Assembly (NCBI GenBank): GCA_030752795.1
Contig: JASMDM010000086.1
Coordinates: 1 to 41,110 of the forward strand
Reading direction: 5' to 3'
Source of the DNA: SAR202 cluster bacterium
GTDB taxonomy: Bacteria; Chloroflexota; Dehalococcoidia; Lucifugimonadales; UBA1123
Length of the DNA: 41,110 bases
Part shown: positions 16,244-24,798 of the stretch, piece after piece
Position numbering within the stretch: position 1 is the stretch's first letter
How the letters are laid out: the number at the start of each line of letters is the position of its first letter
The notes under the pieces: model-generated
The model's input: the letters and a program-made list of their open reading frames with translations, nothing else
Told to the model about the DNA's origin: nothing
Databases searched by the model: none
Position numbers and translations under genes: made by a program

Positions 16244-18043
16244 TTAGTCGTGCGACAGCACCCGGAATCCGTCCCCGTCGGGAACGAGCAGGACGCTCGC
16301 GCCCTGGGTTCCGGCCACTTGGCGCGCCAGGTCTTCGTAGTCGAGCTCGGCCGGATGAGGCGTCGATGCGTCAGGGTCGGCCCAGGACAGCTCCGTGATC
16401 TCGTATCCGAGCGCGGCTTCGAGTCCGAGGACGATCTCGTCCACGCCACCGACCGTGAGCACGGATACCTGCTTCGGTTCCGACCCGGTGTGTGCCGCGA
16501 AAACCGGCGCGGCGTCGCGGTCGGTCCGGTAGATCGACCAGAAGTACGGCAGGAATGCGCCGGACGTCACGGCTACGCCGATGGCTGGCCGGATGTCGCG
16601 GACTGTCTCAATCGACAGGCTGGCGTCCAGCAAATCCCGCAGGAACACGAAGAGCGTGCCGCTGACGCTTCCGACCGCGGCCAAGACGCCGGCGCCAAGC
16701 GCGGTGAACAGGAACGTGCGGCGAGACAGCGAGGTGCGCTCTCCGAGCACACCTTCGGTCACCCTGCTCTGGGCGTCACGCCAGTAGTAGACGAGTAGCG
16801 GAGCTCCGATCGCCGCGAGCGTCAGCACCAGGGCGATCGGCTCCTTCCACAGGTCCTCGCCGGATACGAGAATTCTCGTGCGCTCGGTCAGCAGCGCGAG
16901 AGCCGTGTTGACGAGCGTGAACGACGCGAACGTCACTGTCCCCAGACCCAGCGCGGTCACCAGATAAATGTACGCGCGACGCGAGCCGGTCGTGCGCGCG
17001 CCGTCTTCGGATCGGACCTCCCACCAATGGTAGGCCCAGATCGTCACGCCGACGGTCAACGTGGCAATGGCTGAAGGCAAGATCTCGAAGTGCGCGACAG
17101 CAGGGTCAGCGTTGGGCACCCTGAGGAGCCACTCAAGGCCGCGGTTGACGATGATGCCCGCGCCCACAAGCGCCGTGATCGCCCCGCCGAGTATCGTGTA
17201 GACGTATAAGTAGACGAGACGCAACGACGAATCGCGGTCACTGACCGCGATCCTCAACCAATGGAACGCCCACATGCCGCCGCCCACGACGCCGACGGCC
17301 AGCGCGTCACGAAGCGTGTGGCGCCAGAGGCCGGTTTCCGATGGCAACATCACCGGGACCGAAAACGCCGCCATGTATCCTTCCACCAAGATTACGTGCA
17401 CGATTCTGGCCACACCGAAAGCCAGCATTGACACGCCGACGAGCGAACCCAAGTATAGGTAAATCCGCCGCACTCCCAGCGTCTCAGGGGAATCTTGGCC
17501 TTCTTTGCGTTCGAGGATCCAATGCAGCATCCAAACAATCGCCGCGATCACGACGGAAGCCCAGGCGAATCCTGAAAAACCCGTTGTGCCGAACGCCCAG
17601 AAAAGGACTCGAGTCAAGCCAACCGCAACCAAGCCGCCGCAAACCGAGAGCACCAGGTACAGGTACAGCTTGCGTATGAACGACAACTTCTCAACGGGCA
17701 CTTCGGCCACATACCGGCGTATCGCGCGCCAGTGGAACGCCCACAGTGGAGCGCCCACGATGAACAGCGCCAGGCCCCAGGCGATCCCGGTCGTGGACGA
17801 TGACACAACGTCCGAGTCGACGACGCGCTCGAACAGATCGGCTGCGACCAAGATCACGCCGTTGACGGCCATCATCAGGGTCACGAAGGCAACGACGTAG
17901 AAGTAGAGGCGCTTAACCGTCCCGATTCCGGGGTCTATCCGCCTTCTGTGATTCCGCATCGACAAGCCCGCGTAGATCGCGTAAACGATCCCGGCCACAA
18001 CAGCGAAAAAGACGAGCATCGTGATCAGAGCTTGGATTGGCAT
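16244..18043 (-). CDS. six-fold repeat membrane protein, DUF5671-like
   Basis: A 599-residue integral membrane protein of unknown function built from six similar units. Each unit opens with an (R/K)RxYxYxV-type helix (KRLYFYV 44-50, RKLYLYL 124-130, RRIYLYL 192-198, RLVYLYV 275-281, RRAYIYL 355-361, RRTFLFT 441-447) and closes with a W-x-(F/Y/L)-H-W motif ending at residues 105, 175, 262, 340, 421 and 502 (the last two degenerate: VYYW, PYFW). This is the pattern of DUF5671 repeats. A first helix (6-26) precedes the units, and a soluble C-terminal domain (about 520-599) ends in VLLVPDGDGFRVLSHD. Each unit likely supplies two or more helices, about 13-14 in total. It follows the membrane-anchored gene by 26 nt and is probably co-transcribed. 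No enzymatic motif is seen. Confidence 0.8.
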   Translation of the reverse strand: MPIQALITMLVFFAVVAGIVYAIYAGLSMRNHRRRIDPGIGTVKRLYFYVVAFVTLMMAVNGVILVAADLFERVVDSDVVSSSTTGIAWGLALFIVGAPLWAFHWRAIRRYVAEVPVEKLSFIRKLYLYLVLSVCGGLVAVGLTRVLFWAFGTTGFSGFAWASVVIAAIVWMLHWILERKEGQDSPETLGVRRIYLYLGSLVGVSMLAFGVARIVHVILVEGYMAAFSVPVMLPSETGLWRHTLRDALAVGVVGGGMWAFHWLRIAVSDRDSSLRLVYLYVYTILGGAITALVGAGIIVNRGLEWLLRVPNADPAVAHFEILPSAIATLTVGVTIWAYHWWEVRSEDGARTTGSRRAYIYLVTALGLGTVTFASFTLVNTALALLTERTRILVSGEDLWKEPIALVLTLAAIGAPLLVYYWRDAQSRVTEGVLGERTSLSRRTFLFTALGAGVLAAVGSVSGTLFVFLRDLLDASLSIETVRDIRPAIGVAVTSGAFLPYFWSIYRTDRDAAPVFAAHTGSEPKQVSVLTVGGVDEIVLGLEAALGYEITELSWADPDASTPHPAELDYEDLARQVAGTQGASVLLVPDGDGFRVLSHD

Positions 18044-18069
18044 CTTGTAGCTCCGGTTCTACCGTTCAT

Positions 18070-18609
18070 TTAGATTGTTGGTGTGGGAGCTGGCGTGGGC
18101 TCAGGCGCTGGGACCGGCTTCGGCGCCAGCGTCTCGCGCGCCGGGGTCGGCGGCCGAATAGCCCCGCAGTCGTACAGCGGCCAAGGATATTGTCTGAACC
18201 GCCAGTCGCCGTCTTCCGGTTCGAGCGCGTATTGTTGCTCATACGACGACTCTGAGCTCCCGAAAGGGCCGTCTGACCGAAATTCGGTAACCCGCAACGT
18301 GACGAACGTGACCGCGCCAACCGTGTCGGTCCTCTCCAGCGTGATTCGGTTGTCCTCAAATCGGTTGTCGTAATTGAGTCGCGAAGCGAAGATCTGCTCG
18401 GGACCGCAATCTTGTTGCAGACTAGAGGTCAGCATGCTGTAGGCGTCTTCATACTCGGATTCATCCATGGCCTGCAGGAACGACTGCACCTTGGCCTCCG
18501 GGGTTCCGGCCTCGAACTCGGTCTCGCGTTCCAACAATGCGACGACGACGCTGACCACAAGCAGGACGCCCAGCGCCGAAGCCGCTCCGATCATCCAGAG
18601 TTTTCCCAT
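18070..18609 (-). CDS. membrane-anchored protein with Pro-rich tail, unknown function
   Basis: The 179-residue product has one N-terminal hydrophobic segment (residues about 4-26) with no lipobox Cys, so it is likely a single-pass anchor. Next comes a soluble domain that starts GTPEAKVQSFLQAMDESEYEDAYSMLTS, a pattern reminiscent of NTF2-like/DUF4878 domains. It ends in a repetitive Pro-rich tail (APKPVPAPEPTPAPTPTI) typical of extracytoplasmic linkers. I chose ATG at 18609, which has AGAGGAAG upstream; the longer frame to 18762 would run into the divergent nuo promoter. It is 26 nt upstream of the DUF5671-like gene, so the two probably work together at the membrane. Confidence 0.7.
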   Translation of the reverse strand: MGKLWMIGAASALGVLLVVSVVVALLERETEFEAGTPEAKVQSFLQAMDESEYEDAYSMLTSSLQQDCGPEQIFASRLNYDNRFEDNRITLERTDTVGAVTFVTLRVTEFRSDGPFGSSESSYEQQYALEPEDGDWRFRQYPWPLYDCGAIRPPTPARETLAPKPVPAPEPTPAPTPTI

Positions 18610-18755
18610 GGCCGGTCTTCCTCTCACGCATCTCTCATGTCGCATCCGAACACGCCCGATTTGGGCCGCGTGCCTCAGTATGCCAGACGCTTGGAAGGCG
18701 GTTGTAGGTGCTTTCGGACCATCTTCCGATGGTAGAGGATGATCGTGAATTTCAA

Positions 18756-18784
18756 TTGACACCTAAAATGGGTGTTGCTATGCT
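18756..18784 (+). promoter_or_regulatory. strong sigma70-type promoter of the nuo operon
   Basis: Consensus TTGACA at 18756-18761, 17-bp spacer, TATGCT at 18779-18784. Predicted start near 18791, about 30 nt before the nuoA TTG. Confidence 0.8.
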
Positions 18785-18821
18785 TAAGCCGCTTTCGGAC
18801 CGGTAGTTCAAGGAGGCATGA

Positions 18822-19199
18822 TTGCCGCAGGGATTCGATATCAACTGGATCGCCGTTTTGCTGGTCGGAGGCGTTGGGTTCGGGGCAGTCGTCGGGGTGT
18901 TCGTCACATCCTACATTTTGGCTCCCAAACGCCCTTCTGAGATCAAGGACACGCCATACGAGTGCGGCATACCGCCCACGCCCTTCGCCTGGTCTCAGAT
19001 CCAGATCCGCTACTACGTTTTCGCTATCCTCTTCGTCATCTTCGACGTCGAGGCGGTCTTCCTGTTTCCGTGGGCTGTCGTATTTATGAATCTGAAATCC
19101 ACGGCGCCTGCCGTCTTCTACGAGATGCTGGTCTTCATCGGCATACTGTTCTTCGGCGTGATCTACGGGTGGCGAAAAGGGGTGTTGCAGTGGAGATAA
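18822..19199 (+). CDS. nuoA: NADH-quinone oxidoreductase subunit A
   Basis: Small membrane subunit of complex I (ND3 homologue), at the junction between the peripheral arm and the membrane arm. The 125-residue product has three hydrophobic helices and the conserved loop [11 protein letters not shown] (with the Cys that marks the ND3 conformational loop), then the [12 protein letters not shown] motif. Start is TTG at 18822, preceded by a perfect AAGGAGG 5 nt upstream; an ATG at 18818 is out of frame. First gene of the operon; it overlaps nuoB by 10 nt. Confidence 0.95.
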   Translation: MPQGFDINWIAVLLVGGVGFGAVVGVFVTSYILAPKRPSEIKDTPYECGIPPTPFAWSQIQIRYYVFAILFVIFDVEAVFLFPWAVVFMNLKSTAPAVFYEMLVFIGILFFGVIYGWRKGVLQWR

Positions 19200-19732
19200 C
19201 GCTGGGGCAAAACTACGAGCCCGGTCGTGGCAACACGCCTGCGTCCAGCATTCTGGAAAAGGTTCTTCCCAACGCGATTACGGCCCGCTCGAACGATCTC
19301 TTCGCATTGGCCCGAAGATCGTCGATCTGGACCTTGTCGTTCGGACTCGCGTGCTGCGCCATCGAGATGATGAGCGCCCACATGTCGCACCACGACCTGG
19401 ACCGGTTCGGCATCGTGACGTGGCCGTCGCCGAGACAGGCCGACGTGATGATCGTGGCAGGCACCGTCGTCAAGAAGATGGCGGAGCCGATCAAGCTGTT
19501 GTACGAACAGATGCCCGATCCGAAGTGGGTCATCGCCATGGGCAGTTGCGCCACGAACGGCGGACCGTACTATCGCTCGTACTCGGTAGTGATGGGCGTG
19601 GACCATCTGATCCCGGTCGACGTCTACGTTCCCGGTTGCCCGCCCCGGCCCGAGGCGCTGATGCATGGTTTCATGCAACTCCAAGAAAAGATCGAGAAAG
19701 ACGCTCAGCAACGTGGCACAACGTCCTCCTAA
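19190..19732 (+). CDS. nuoB: NADH-quinone oxidoreductase subunit B
   Basis: PSST subunit of complex I, carrying cluster N2, the last iron-sulfur centre before quinone. The 180-residue product has the four cluster ligands: tandem Cys55-Cys56 (LACCAIEMM), Cys120 ([10 protein letters not shown]) and Cys150 (PGCPPRPE). The quinone-site region [16 protein letters not shown] is also present. Start is GTG at 19190 inside the end of nuoA, with AAAGGGG about 7 nt upstream. It overlaps nuoC by 20 nt, so translation is likely coupled. Confidence 0.95.
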   Translation: MEITLGQNYEPGRGNTPASSILEKVLPNAITARSNDLFALARRSSIWTLSFGLACCAIEMMSAHMSHHDLDRFGIVTWPSPRQADVMIVAGTVVKKMAEPIKLLYEQMPDPKWVIAMGSCATNGGPYYRSYSVVMGVDHLIPVDVYVPGCPPRPEALMHGFMQLQEKIEKDAQQRGTTSS

Positions 19733-20234
19733 GCGCGAGCCTCAGATACCGGAAGCTCCGGTGACCTTGGACGAGACCGGCGAGGCGCTGTCAGCTCTCG
19801 TTACAGAGATCATTTCTCCGAAATTCGAAGTCGAGATCGGCGCGGCGATCGACGAGGTCACAGTCACCGTCAAGCCGGAGGATATTCCGGCGCTGTGCCT
19901 CGCGGCGCGCGACGATGAGCGGCTTGATTTCAACTACCTTCGTTGCCTCAGTGTGGTCGACTACAACGACAGGCTCGAAGTCAACTATCACCTGTTTTCT
20001 CTGGACAAGCGCCACAAGATGGCGGTGAAGACCAACCTTTCGCCGGACGACGCGGTCGTCGGCACGGTGATCGAGGTCTGGGCCGGAGCGGACTGGTACG
20101 AGCGCGAGGGCCACGACCTGTTCGGCGTGACGTTCGCGGGACACCCGAACCTGGTCCCGTTGCTTCTTTACGAAGGATTCGAGGGCTTCCCGGGTCTCAA
20201 GAGCTTCCCGTTCCACGAATACGAAGAGTGGTAG
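19713..20234 (+). CDS. nuoC: NADH-quinone oxidoreductase subunit C
   Basis: 30-kDa peripheral-arm subunit that packs against NuoD. The 173-residue product has the family core [24 protein letters not shown] and the signature [26 protein letters not shown] followed by [14 protein letters not shown]. Start is taken as GTG at 19713 within nuoB; an earlier ATG at 19665 would add 16 residues that only repeat the overlapping frame. It ends 61 nt before the HicB-like gene, and nuoD resumes only at 20940, an unusually long gap inside a nuo operon. Confidence 0.92.
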   Translation: MAQRPPKREPQIPEAPVTLDETGEALSALVTEIISPKFEVEIGAAIDEVTVTVKPEDIPALCLAARDDERLDFNYLRCLSVVDYNDRLEVNYHLFSLDKRHKMAVKTNLSPDDAVVGTVIEVWAGADWYEREGHDLFGVTFAGHPNLVPLLLYEGFEGFPGLKSFPFHEYEEW

Positions 20235-20295
20235 ACGTCGGGCGACTGGGTCGACTGATCGATCTCTATACCGCCGGCAACTGAGGTGCTTTGAA

Positions 20296-20562
20296 ATGGT
20301 GCGGCTCGTCTATCGGGCAGAGTTCTTCCAAGAAGACGACTTGTGGGTGGGATTGTGCCCTGACCTCGACGTGTCGAGTTTTGGCGACAGTGCTGACGAG
20401 GCCAAAGAGTCGCACAAGGAAGCCGTCGCGACTTTCATCGAGGGGTGCGTTGAACTGGAAAGCTTGACGGATGTCCTGGTTGAGTCCGGATATACCCTGG
20501 ATGGAGATGTTTGGAGCATCCGCGAAAGATTTACTGACAAAATGGAAGCTGTTGTGGTGTGA
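20296..20562 (+). CDS. HicB-like antitoxin-family protein (orphan)
   Basis: An 88-residue protein with the HicB/UPF0150 partial RNase H-like fold pattern: a first strand pair (VRLVYRAEFFQEDDLWVGLCPDLDVSSFGDS), then the helix with ADEAKESHKEAVATFIEGC, where the family has 'A CPDL... GDT.EEA..N..EA'. The C-terminal DNA-binding helix-turn-helix or ribbon-helix of full HicB antitoxins is not visible, and no HicA-type double-stranded RNA-binding toxin lies on either side, so a toxin-antitoxin role is doubtful. The ATG has GAGGTG 7 nt upstream, so it is probably translated from the nuo messenger. Together with the following repeat it separates nuoC from nuoD. Confidence 0.75.
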   Translation: MVRLVYRAEFFQEDDLWVGLCPDLDVSSFGDSADEAKESHKEAVATFIEGCVELESLTDVLVESGYTLDGDVWSIRERFTDKMEAVVV

Positions 20563-20939
20563 GTTTGGCTTACACGACGCTAAACGGGGTCGACAACTGG
20601 CCCCTAATGCAGAAGATATCTTGAGCGTAGGCGCTGTGGTTCGACAAGCCCCGACAATGCCGGGATCCCGATGCGTCGGGATTCACCACGAACGGAATAA
20701 CGAAAAATCGTTCGCACTGAGTCCCGACGCAATCGGGATTTTATCCGAGGGTCGGACATAACATCAGGCAGCAACGGAGCCACAACATAATGTCATTCTG
20801 AGGCCGCAGCCGAAGAATCTGGGGCCCCGCAGGCAATCGGTATTGACGCCGAAACTCGGAAGCTTATCGAAGGGCGGCGACTCTCAATCAGGGCAACGAC
20901 CCCGAATACAAGTCCAGAACACCCAGCAACAAACTAACA
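20563..20939 (+). repeat. dispersed repeat copy C between nuoC and nuoD
   Basis: Gene-free 377 bp. ATCCCGATGCGTCGGGAT at 20665-20682 is the exact reverse complement of the 18-mer at 3401-3418; a variant palindrome follows near 20722-20737. From 20767 to about 20870 the sequence matches copy A (3066-3165) in the same orientation, including GAGGCCGCAGCCGAAGAATC and CCCCGCAGGCAA. No terminator with a U-run is evident, so read-through into nuoD is plausible. Confidence 0.8.
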
Positions 20940-22064
20940 ATGCAGATACAAGAACAACCGACTGACAAGACCGACTCACTTGATATTCTGATCAACATGG
21001 GCCCCCAACACCCTTCGACTCACGGGGTGTTTCGCCTGGTTATCTGGGTCGACGGCGAACGCATCGTTCGCACCGAGCCGCACATAGGCTACCTCCATCG
21101 CGGCGCCGAGAAGCTCTTCGAAGACGAGCAGTACAGCCAGGTCATCACCTTGTTCGACCGACTGGACTACATCTCCAACTTCAACAGTGAACTCGCGTTT
21201 TGTGTGGCCGTCGAGAAGCTCATGGAAATCGAAGTTCCTGAGCGAGCTCAGTACATCCGCGTAATCCTGTGCGAGCTCAATCGCATCGCCAACCATATGC
21301 TGTTTTACGGCGTATTCGGCCTCGACGCCGGAGCGATGACTCCGGTCCTCTACGGCTTTCGTGAACGCGAAAACATCCAGGCGCTCTTCGAGACCGTCAC
21401 TGGCGCGCGAATGATGCACAACTACTTCCGAGTCGGCGGCGTCAACACGGACCTGCCCGACGACTTCGGAACCCGGCTCACCGCGCTGGCCTCGCAGCTC
21501 GAGCGGGCGATTGAGGAGTGCGACGAACTGCTGTCGCAAAACGAGATGTTTCTCGCCCGAACCAAAGGGATCGGCATTCTCGAGGCCGACGAAGCGATTG
21601 CGCTCGGCGTCACCGGACCGGCGCTGCGGGCGAGCGGCGTGCTCGAAGACGTTAGAATCTCCGAGCCGTACTCGATCTACGACCGCTTCGACTTCGGCAT
21701 CCCGGTCGGGACAATCGGCGACTGTTGGGATCGATATTACGTCCGCGTCGAGGAGATGCGCCAGTCGCTCAGGATCATCGACCAGGCAGCCGCGCAGATC
21801 GAACCTGGCGACATCCAGGCGCGGATGCGGCGAATCGCCAGGCCGCCCAAAGGCGAAGTGTACTCCCGAACCGAATCCCCGCGCGGCGACTTGGCCGTGT
21901 TCCTCGTCAGCGACGGATCGGACAAGCCGTATCGCCTGAAAGTGCGCGCGCCGTCGTTCGCGACCCTGCAGGCGCTTCAGCCGATGCTCAGGGACGCGTT
22001 CATCGCCGATGCCGTGGTGGTCCTTGGATCGACCGACATCGTACTGGGCGAGGTGGACCGGTGA
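20940..22064 (+). CDS. nuoD: NADH-quinone oxidoreductase subunit D
   Basis: 49-kDa subunit that with NuoB forms the quinone-binding cavity; homologous to the [NiFe]-hydrogenase large subunit. The 374-residue product has MGPQHPSTHGVFRLVIWVDGE with the quinone-site His pair, EPHIGYLHRGAEKLFE, and the conserved C-terminal region PKGEVYSRTESPRGDLAVFLVSDGS followed by KVRAPSF. Start ATG at 20940 has no clear ribosome site in the preceding A-rich repeat DNA, which may mean lower translation than its neighbours. It overlaps nuoH by 4 nt (GTGA). Confidence 0.94.
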   Translation: MQIQEQPTDKTDSLDILINMGPQHPSTHGVFRLVIWVDGERIVRTEPHIGYLHRGAEKLFEDEQYSQVITLFDRLDYISNFNSELAFCVAVEKLMEIEVPERAQYIRVILCELNRIANHMLFYGVFGLDAGAMTPVLYGFRERENIQALFETVTGARMMHNYFRVGGVNTDLPDDFGTRLTALASQLERAIEECDELLSQNEMFLARTKGIGILEADEAIALGVTGPALRASGVLEDVRISEPYSIYDRFDFGIPVGTIGDCWDRYYVRVEEMRQSLRIIDQAAAQIEPGDIQARMRRIARPPKGEVYSRTESPRGDLAVFLVSDGSDKPYRLKVRAPSFATLQALQPMLRDAFIADAVVVLGSTDIVLGEVDR

Positions 22065-23203
22065 CGCTCACCGACGTCTTCGTCTACTCACTGGGCGCGG
22101 CCGGCCTGTTCGGCTTCTTGTCGGTGGTCGTGCTGATCCTCACTTACGCCGAACGCAAGGTGCTCGCCCGGATCCAGCAGCGCCTCGGGCCGATGCGCGT
22201 GGGAATATACGGCATACTGCAACCCGTCGCAGACGCGATCAAGCTGATGACCAAGGAAGACATCCTGCCGTCTTGGGCTGATCGCCCGGTTTATTGGGTT
22301 GCCCCGATGGCGGTGCTCCTGCCAGCGATAATGCTTTGGGTGACGATTCCGATGGCCCGCGATCTGGTGCTCCGAAACCTGGACCTCGGCCTCTTCTACA
22401 TCTCGGCGATCTCGGTTCTGTCGGTTATGGGACTGCTGATGGCGGGCTGGGGTTCGGCAAACAAGTACGCCATGCTGGGCGGGCTCCGCGCGGCGGGCCA
22501 GCTTATCAGCTACGAGATACCGTTCATCATGTCTATCTTGGCGGTGGCGATGCTTGTCCAGTCGTTGAATCTGATCACGATTGTGGACAGCCAGAACCAC
22601 TTCGCCAACGTTCTGATCCAGCCGCTCGGCCTGTTCATCTTCATCGCGGCCGCGCTCGCTGAACTCGGCCGGACCCCGTTCGACATACACCACGCCGAGT
22701 CGGAAGTCGTTGGCGGCCCGTTCGTCGAATACAGCGGCGCTCACTGGGCGGTCTTCTTTTTGGGCGAGTACATAAACACGTTCACCATGGCTGCCTTGAC
22801 CGTGTTGCTGTTCTTCGGCGGCTGGAGCTGGCCGGCGATGCCGTTTGAAGGCGCGGCCAACTCGGGGTTGTCCTTTGCTTGGTTCCTTGCGAAAACCGCC
22901 GTCGTCATCTACGTAATTTTCTGGATCAGAGCGACCTACCCGAGACTTCGGATCGACCAGCTCATGTCGTTCGGATGGAAGCTTCTGGTGCCGTTGTCGT
23001 TCATCAACATCGTAATCACCGCAATTGTGTTGTTTTACGGCTGGCCGCTATGGTCACTGACAGCCCTGTCTCTGCTATTATTGGGCGGAACTTTCTACCT
23101 GATCGTCAAGAATCCCGGCACGCGCATGGAGCGCCACACGGTTACGGTGCACGAGATCCGAGCGACCGGGTCGAAACCGCCGGCGGAGCAGCCGCAGGGC
23201 TAG
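22061..23203 (+). CDS. nuoH: NADH-quinone oxidoreductase subunit H
   Basis: ND1-type membrane subunit next to the quinone channel. The 380-residue product has eight or more hydrophobic helices, the early loop YAERKVLARIQQRLGPMRVG, the quinone-site loop AELGRTPFDIHHAESEVVGG plus PFVEYSG, and a hydrophilic C-terminal tail of about 25 residues. Start is GTG at 22061 overlapping the nuoD stop, with GAGG upstream; the open frame continues further upstream but only as a shadow of nuoD. nuoI follows after 93 nt. Confidence 0.95.
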   Translation: MTLTDVFVYSLGAAGLFGFLSVVVLILTYAERKVLARIQQRLGPMRVGIYGILQPVADAIKLMTKEDILPSWADRPVYWVAPMAVLLPAIMLWVTIPMARDLVLRNLDLGLFYISAISVLSVMGLLMAGWGSANKYAMLGGLRAAGQLISYEIPFIMSILAVAMLVQSLNLITIVDSQNHFANVLIQPLGLFIFIAAALAELGRTPFDIHHAESEVVGGPFVEYSGAHWAVFFLGEYINTFTMAALTVLLFFGGWSWPAMPFEGAANSGLSFAWFLAKTAVVIYVIFWIRATYPRLRIDQLMSFGWKLLVPLSFINIVITAIVLFYGWPLWSLTALSLLLLGGTFYLIVKNPGTRMERHTVTVHEIRATGSKPPAEQPQG

Positions 23204-23296
23204 CGATTCCGGCGACCGTATGGCGCGACCATGCCTCGCGCCGGCTGATAACAGACTGACAATGCAGCCGATGCGCTCGGCTCGAAAAGAACGAAC

Positions 23297-23968
23297 ATGG
23301 TCGGTTTTCTCGAGGGCTTGGTGGTAACGCTAAAGACAGCGCTCCGCAAACCCGTTACAGCACAATATCCGGACCCGAAACGGCGTTTGCCGATTGCAGC
23401 GCGGTACAAGGGATTCCCTGCGTTGATGTGGGACGCCGAGATCAATGAACCGTACTGCACCGGTTGCATGGTCTGTGTCCGTTCCTGCCCGACCCTGTGC
23501 ATGACCGCCGAGATGCAGGACAATCCCCTGTTCGCCGAAGAGAAAAGCCGGCGGCGGAAGATCATCGACGTGTTCGAGATCAATTTTGGCCGTTGCATCC
23601 TTTGCGCGATCTGCGTGGATGTCTGCAACTTCGACGCAATCGAGATGAGCCACGTCCACGAGCTAAGCAAGTACCAGCGCAACGACAACCGGGTTGAACT
23701 GAGTCAGCTTCTCGAAATGGGCAAGAGCTACCAGTCGGAGTTCGGTTGGTCGCCGAAGCAACCCGAGAAGAACAGCGGCGTCCCGATCAAGAAAGAAACC
23801 GGCGACAAACCCGTGCCTAAACGCGTCAGCGGTCGCGCCAGAAAGGCTACCGCAGCAGCCGCTGAAGCCGGGGCAACGCCTCCGTCACAGGATACGCCCA
23901 CCCCCTCACCCGCTCCCGACACACAGGCCGCGTCGGAGCCGAAACCCGACCCGGAGGGCCCAGGCTGA
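23297..23968 (+). CDS. nuoI: NADH-quinone oxidoreductase subunit I with long Pro/Ala tail
   Basis: Peripheral-arm ferredoxin-like subunit with clusters N6a and N6b. The two [4Fe-4S] motifs are complete: Cys54-57-60-64 (CTGCMVCVRSCP) and Cys100-103-106-110 (CILCAICVDVCN, with Asn replacing the usual Pro after the last Cys). Residues about 150-223 form an extra, low-complexity tail rich in Lys, Ala, Pro, Thr and Glu (for example TPTPSPAPD) that most NuoI proteins lack. The gene ends TGATG, with its stop overlapping the nuoJ start. The tail is probably disordered and cytoplasmic. Confidence 0.93.
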   Translation: MVGFLEGLVVTLKTALRKPVTAQYPDPKRRLPIAARYKGFPALMWDAEINEPYCTGCMVCVRSCPTLCMTAEMQDNPLFAEEKSRRRKIIDVFEINFGRCILCAICVDVCNFDAIEMSHVHELSKYQRNDNRVELSQLLEMGKSYQSEFGWSPKQPEKNSGVPIKKETGDKPVPKRVSGRARKATAAAAEAGATPPSQDTPTPSPAPDTQAASEPKPDPEGPG

Positions 23969-24465
23969 TGATCACACCGTCGCTTGTCCTGTTTTACGTC
24001 GCCGGTTCGATAACGCTCGGCGGAGCTTTGGGCGTCGTGATGACCCGCAACATCGTGTACGCGGCCTTCTCGCTGCTGGCTTGCATGCTTGGCGTCGCGG
24101 GAGTGTTCCTCATCGTCTACGCCGAGTTTCTGGCGATGGTGCAGATCCTGATCTACGGCGGCGCCGTTGTCATCGTCATCTTGTTCGCGCTGATGCTCAC
24201 CCGGCTCGAGGACTTCGCGCAATTGAGCGACCACTCGCAATGGCCCGTCGCCACGGTCGTCGCGGTCAGCGTATTCGGGCTGCTCGCGGCTGCAATCACC
24301 ACGACCGCCGTCCGAGTCGGCCCTCGCAAGAGCGTGGACTTTGACGTCCTCGGCGAGACGCTGTTCACCGAATGGGCGATACCGTTCGAGGTCGCGTCGC
24401 TGGTGTTGCTGGTGGCGTTGATCGGCGCGGTTGTGCTTGTCCGTACTAACGGAGGGCGAGATTGA
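23968..24465 (+). CDS. nuoJ: NADH-quinone oxidoreductase subunit J
   Basis: ND6-type membrane subunit. The 165-residue product has five hydrophobic helices and the conserved third-helix pattern YAEFLAMVQILIYGGAVVIVILFALML with its pi-bulge region. ATG at 23968 overlaps the nuoI stop by one base; the 3' end overlaps the nuoK start by 4 nt. Length is normal for short NuoJ forms. Confidence 0.93.
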   Translation: MITPSLVLFYVAGSITLGGALGVVMTRNIVYAAFSLLACMLGVAGVFLIVYAEFLAMVQILIYGGAVVIVILFALMLTRLEDFAQLSDHSQWPVATVVAVSVFGLLAAAITTTAVRVGPRKSVDFDVLGETLFTEWAIPFEVASLVLLVALIGAVVLVRTNGGRD

Positions 24466-24779
24466 TAGAGCTCGCTCATCTCCAGGTCCTTGGCGCCGGG
24501 TTGTTCGCCATCGGCACCTACGGCGTGCTCGCACGACGCAGCGCTGTCATGATCTTGATGTCGATCGAGCTCATGTTGAACGCTGTGAACATCAACCTGA
24601 TCGGTTTCGCGGCCTTCGCGCAATTCGACGAACCTCGGCGAGCGACCGGTCAAGTGCTGATCATATTCGTAATCACGATCGCCGCGGCTGAACTCGCTCT
24701 TGCGATCGCCATCATCTTGCGGCTGTACCGAAACCGATCGTCGGTGAACATCGACGAAATCGACTTAATGAAGTGGTGA
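24462..24779 (+). CDS. nuoK: NADH-quinone oxidoreductase subunit K
   Basis: ND4L-type membrane subunit with two proton-path glutamates. The 105-residue product has three helices, with MSIELMLNAVNINLIGFA in the second (the conserved Glu) and AAAELALAIAIILRLYR in the third (second Glu). Start is TTG at 24462 overlapping the nuoJ stop (TTGA), with GGAGGG 5 nt upstream. Confidence 0.94.
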   Translation: MIELAHLQVLGAGLFAIGTYGVLARRSAVMILMSIELMLNAVNINLIGFAAFAQFDEPRRATGQVLIIFVITIAAAELALAIAIILRLYRNRSSVNIDEIDLMKW

Positions 24780-24798
24780 GGACAAGACACAACCTCTG

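Noticed and set aside
20563..20626. A short frame after the HicB-like gene (GTG, 21 codons) as a HicA toxin remnant
   Set aside because: The peptide shows no HicA signature (no GSHxxF-type segment) and stops at once.
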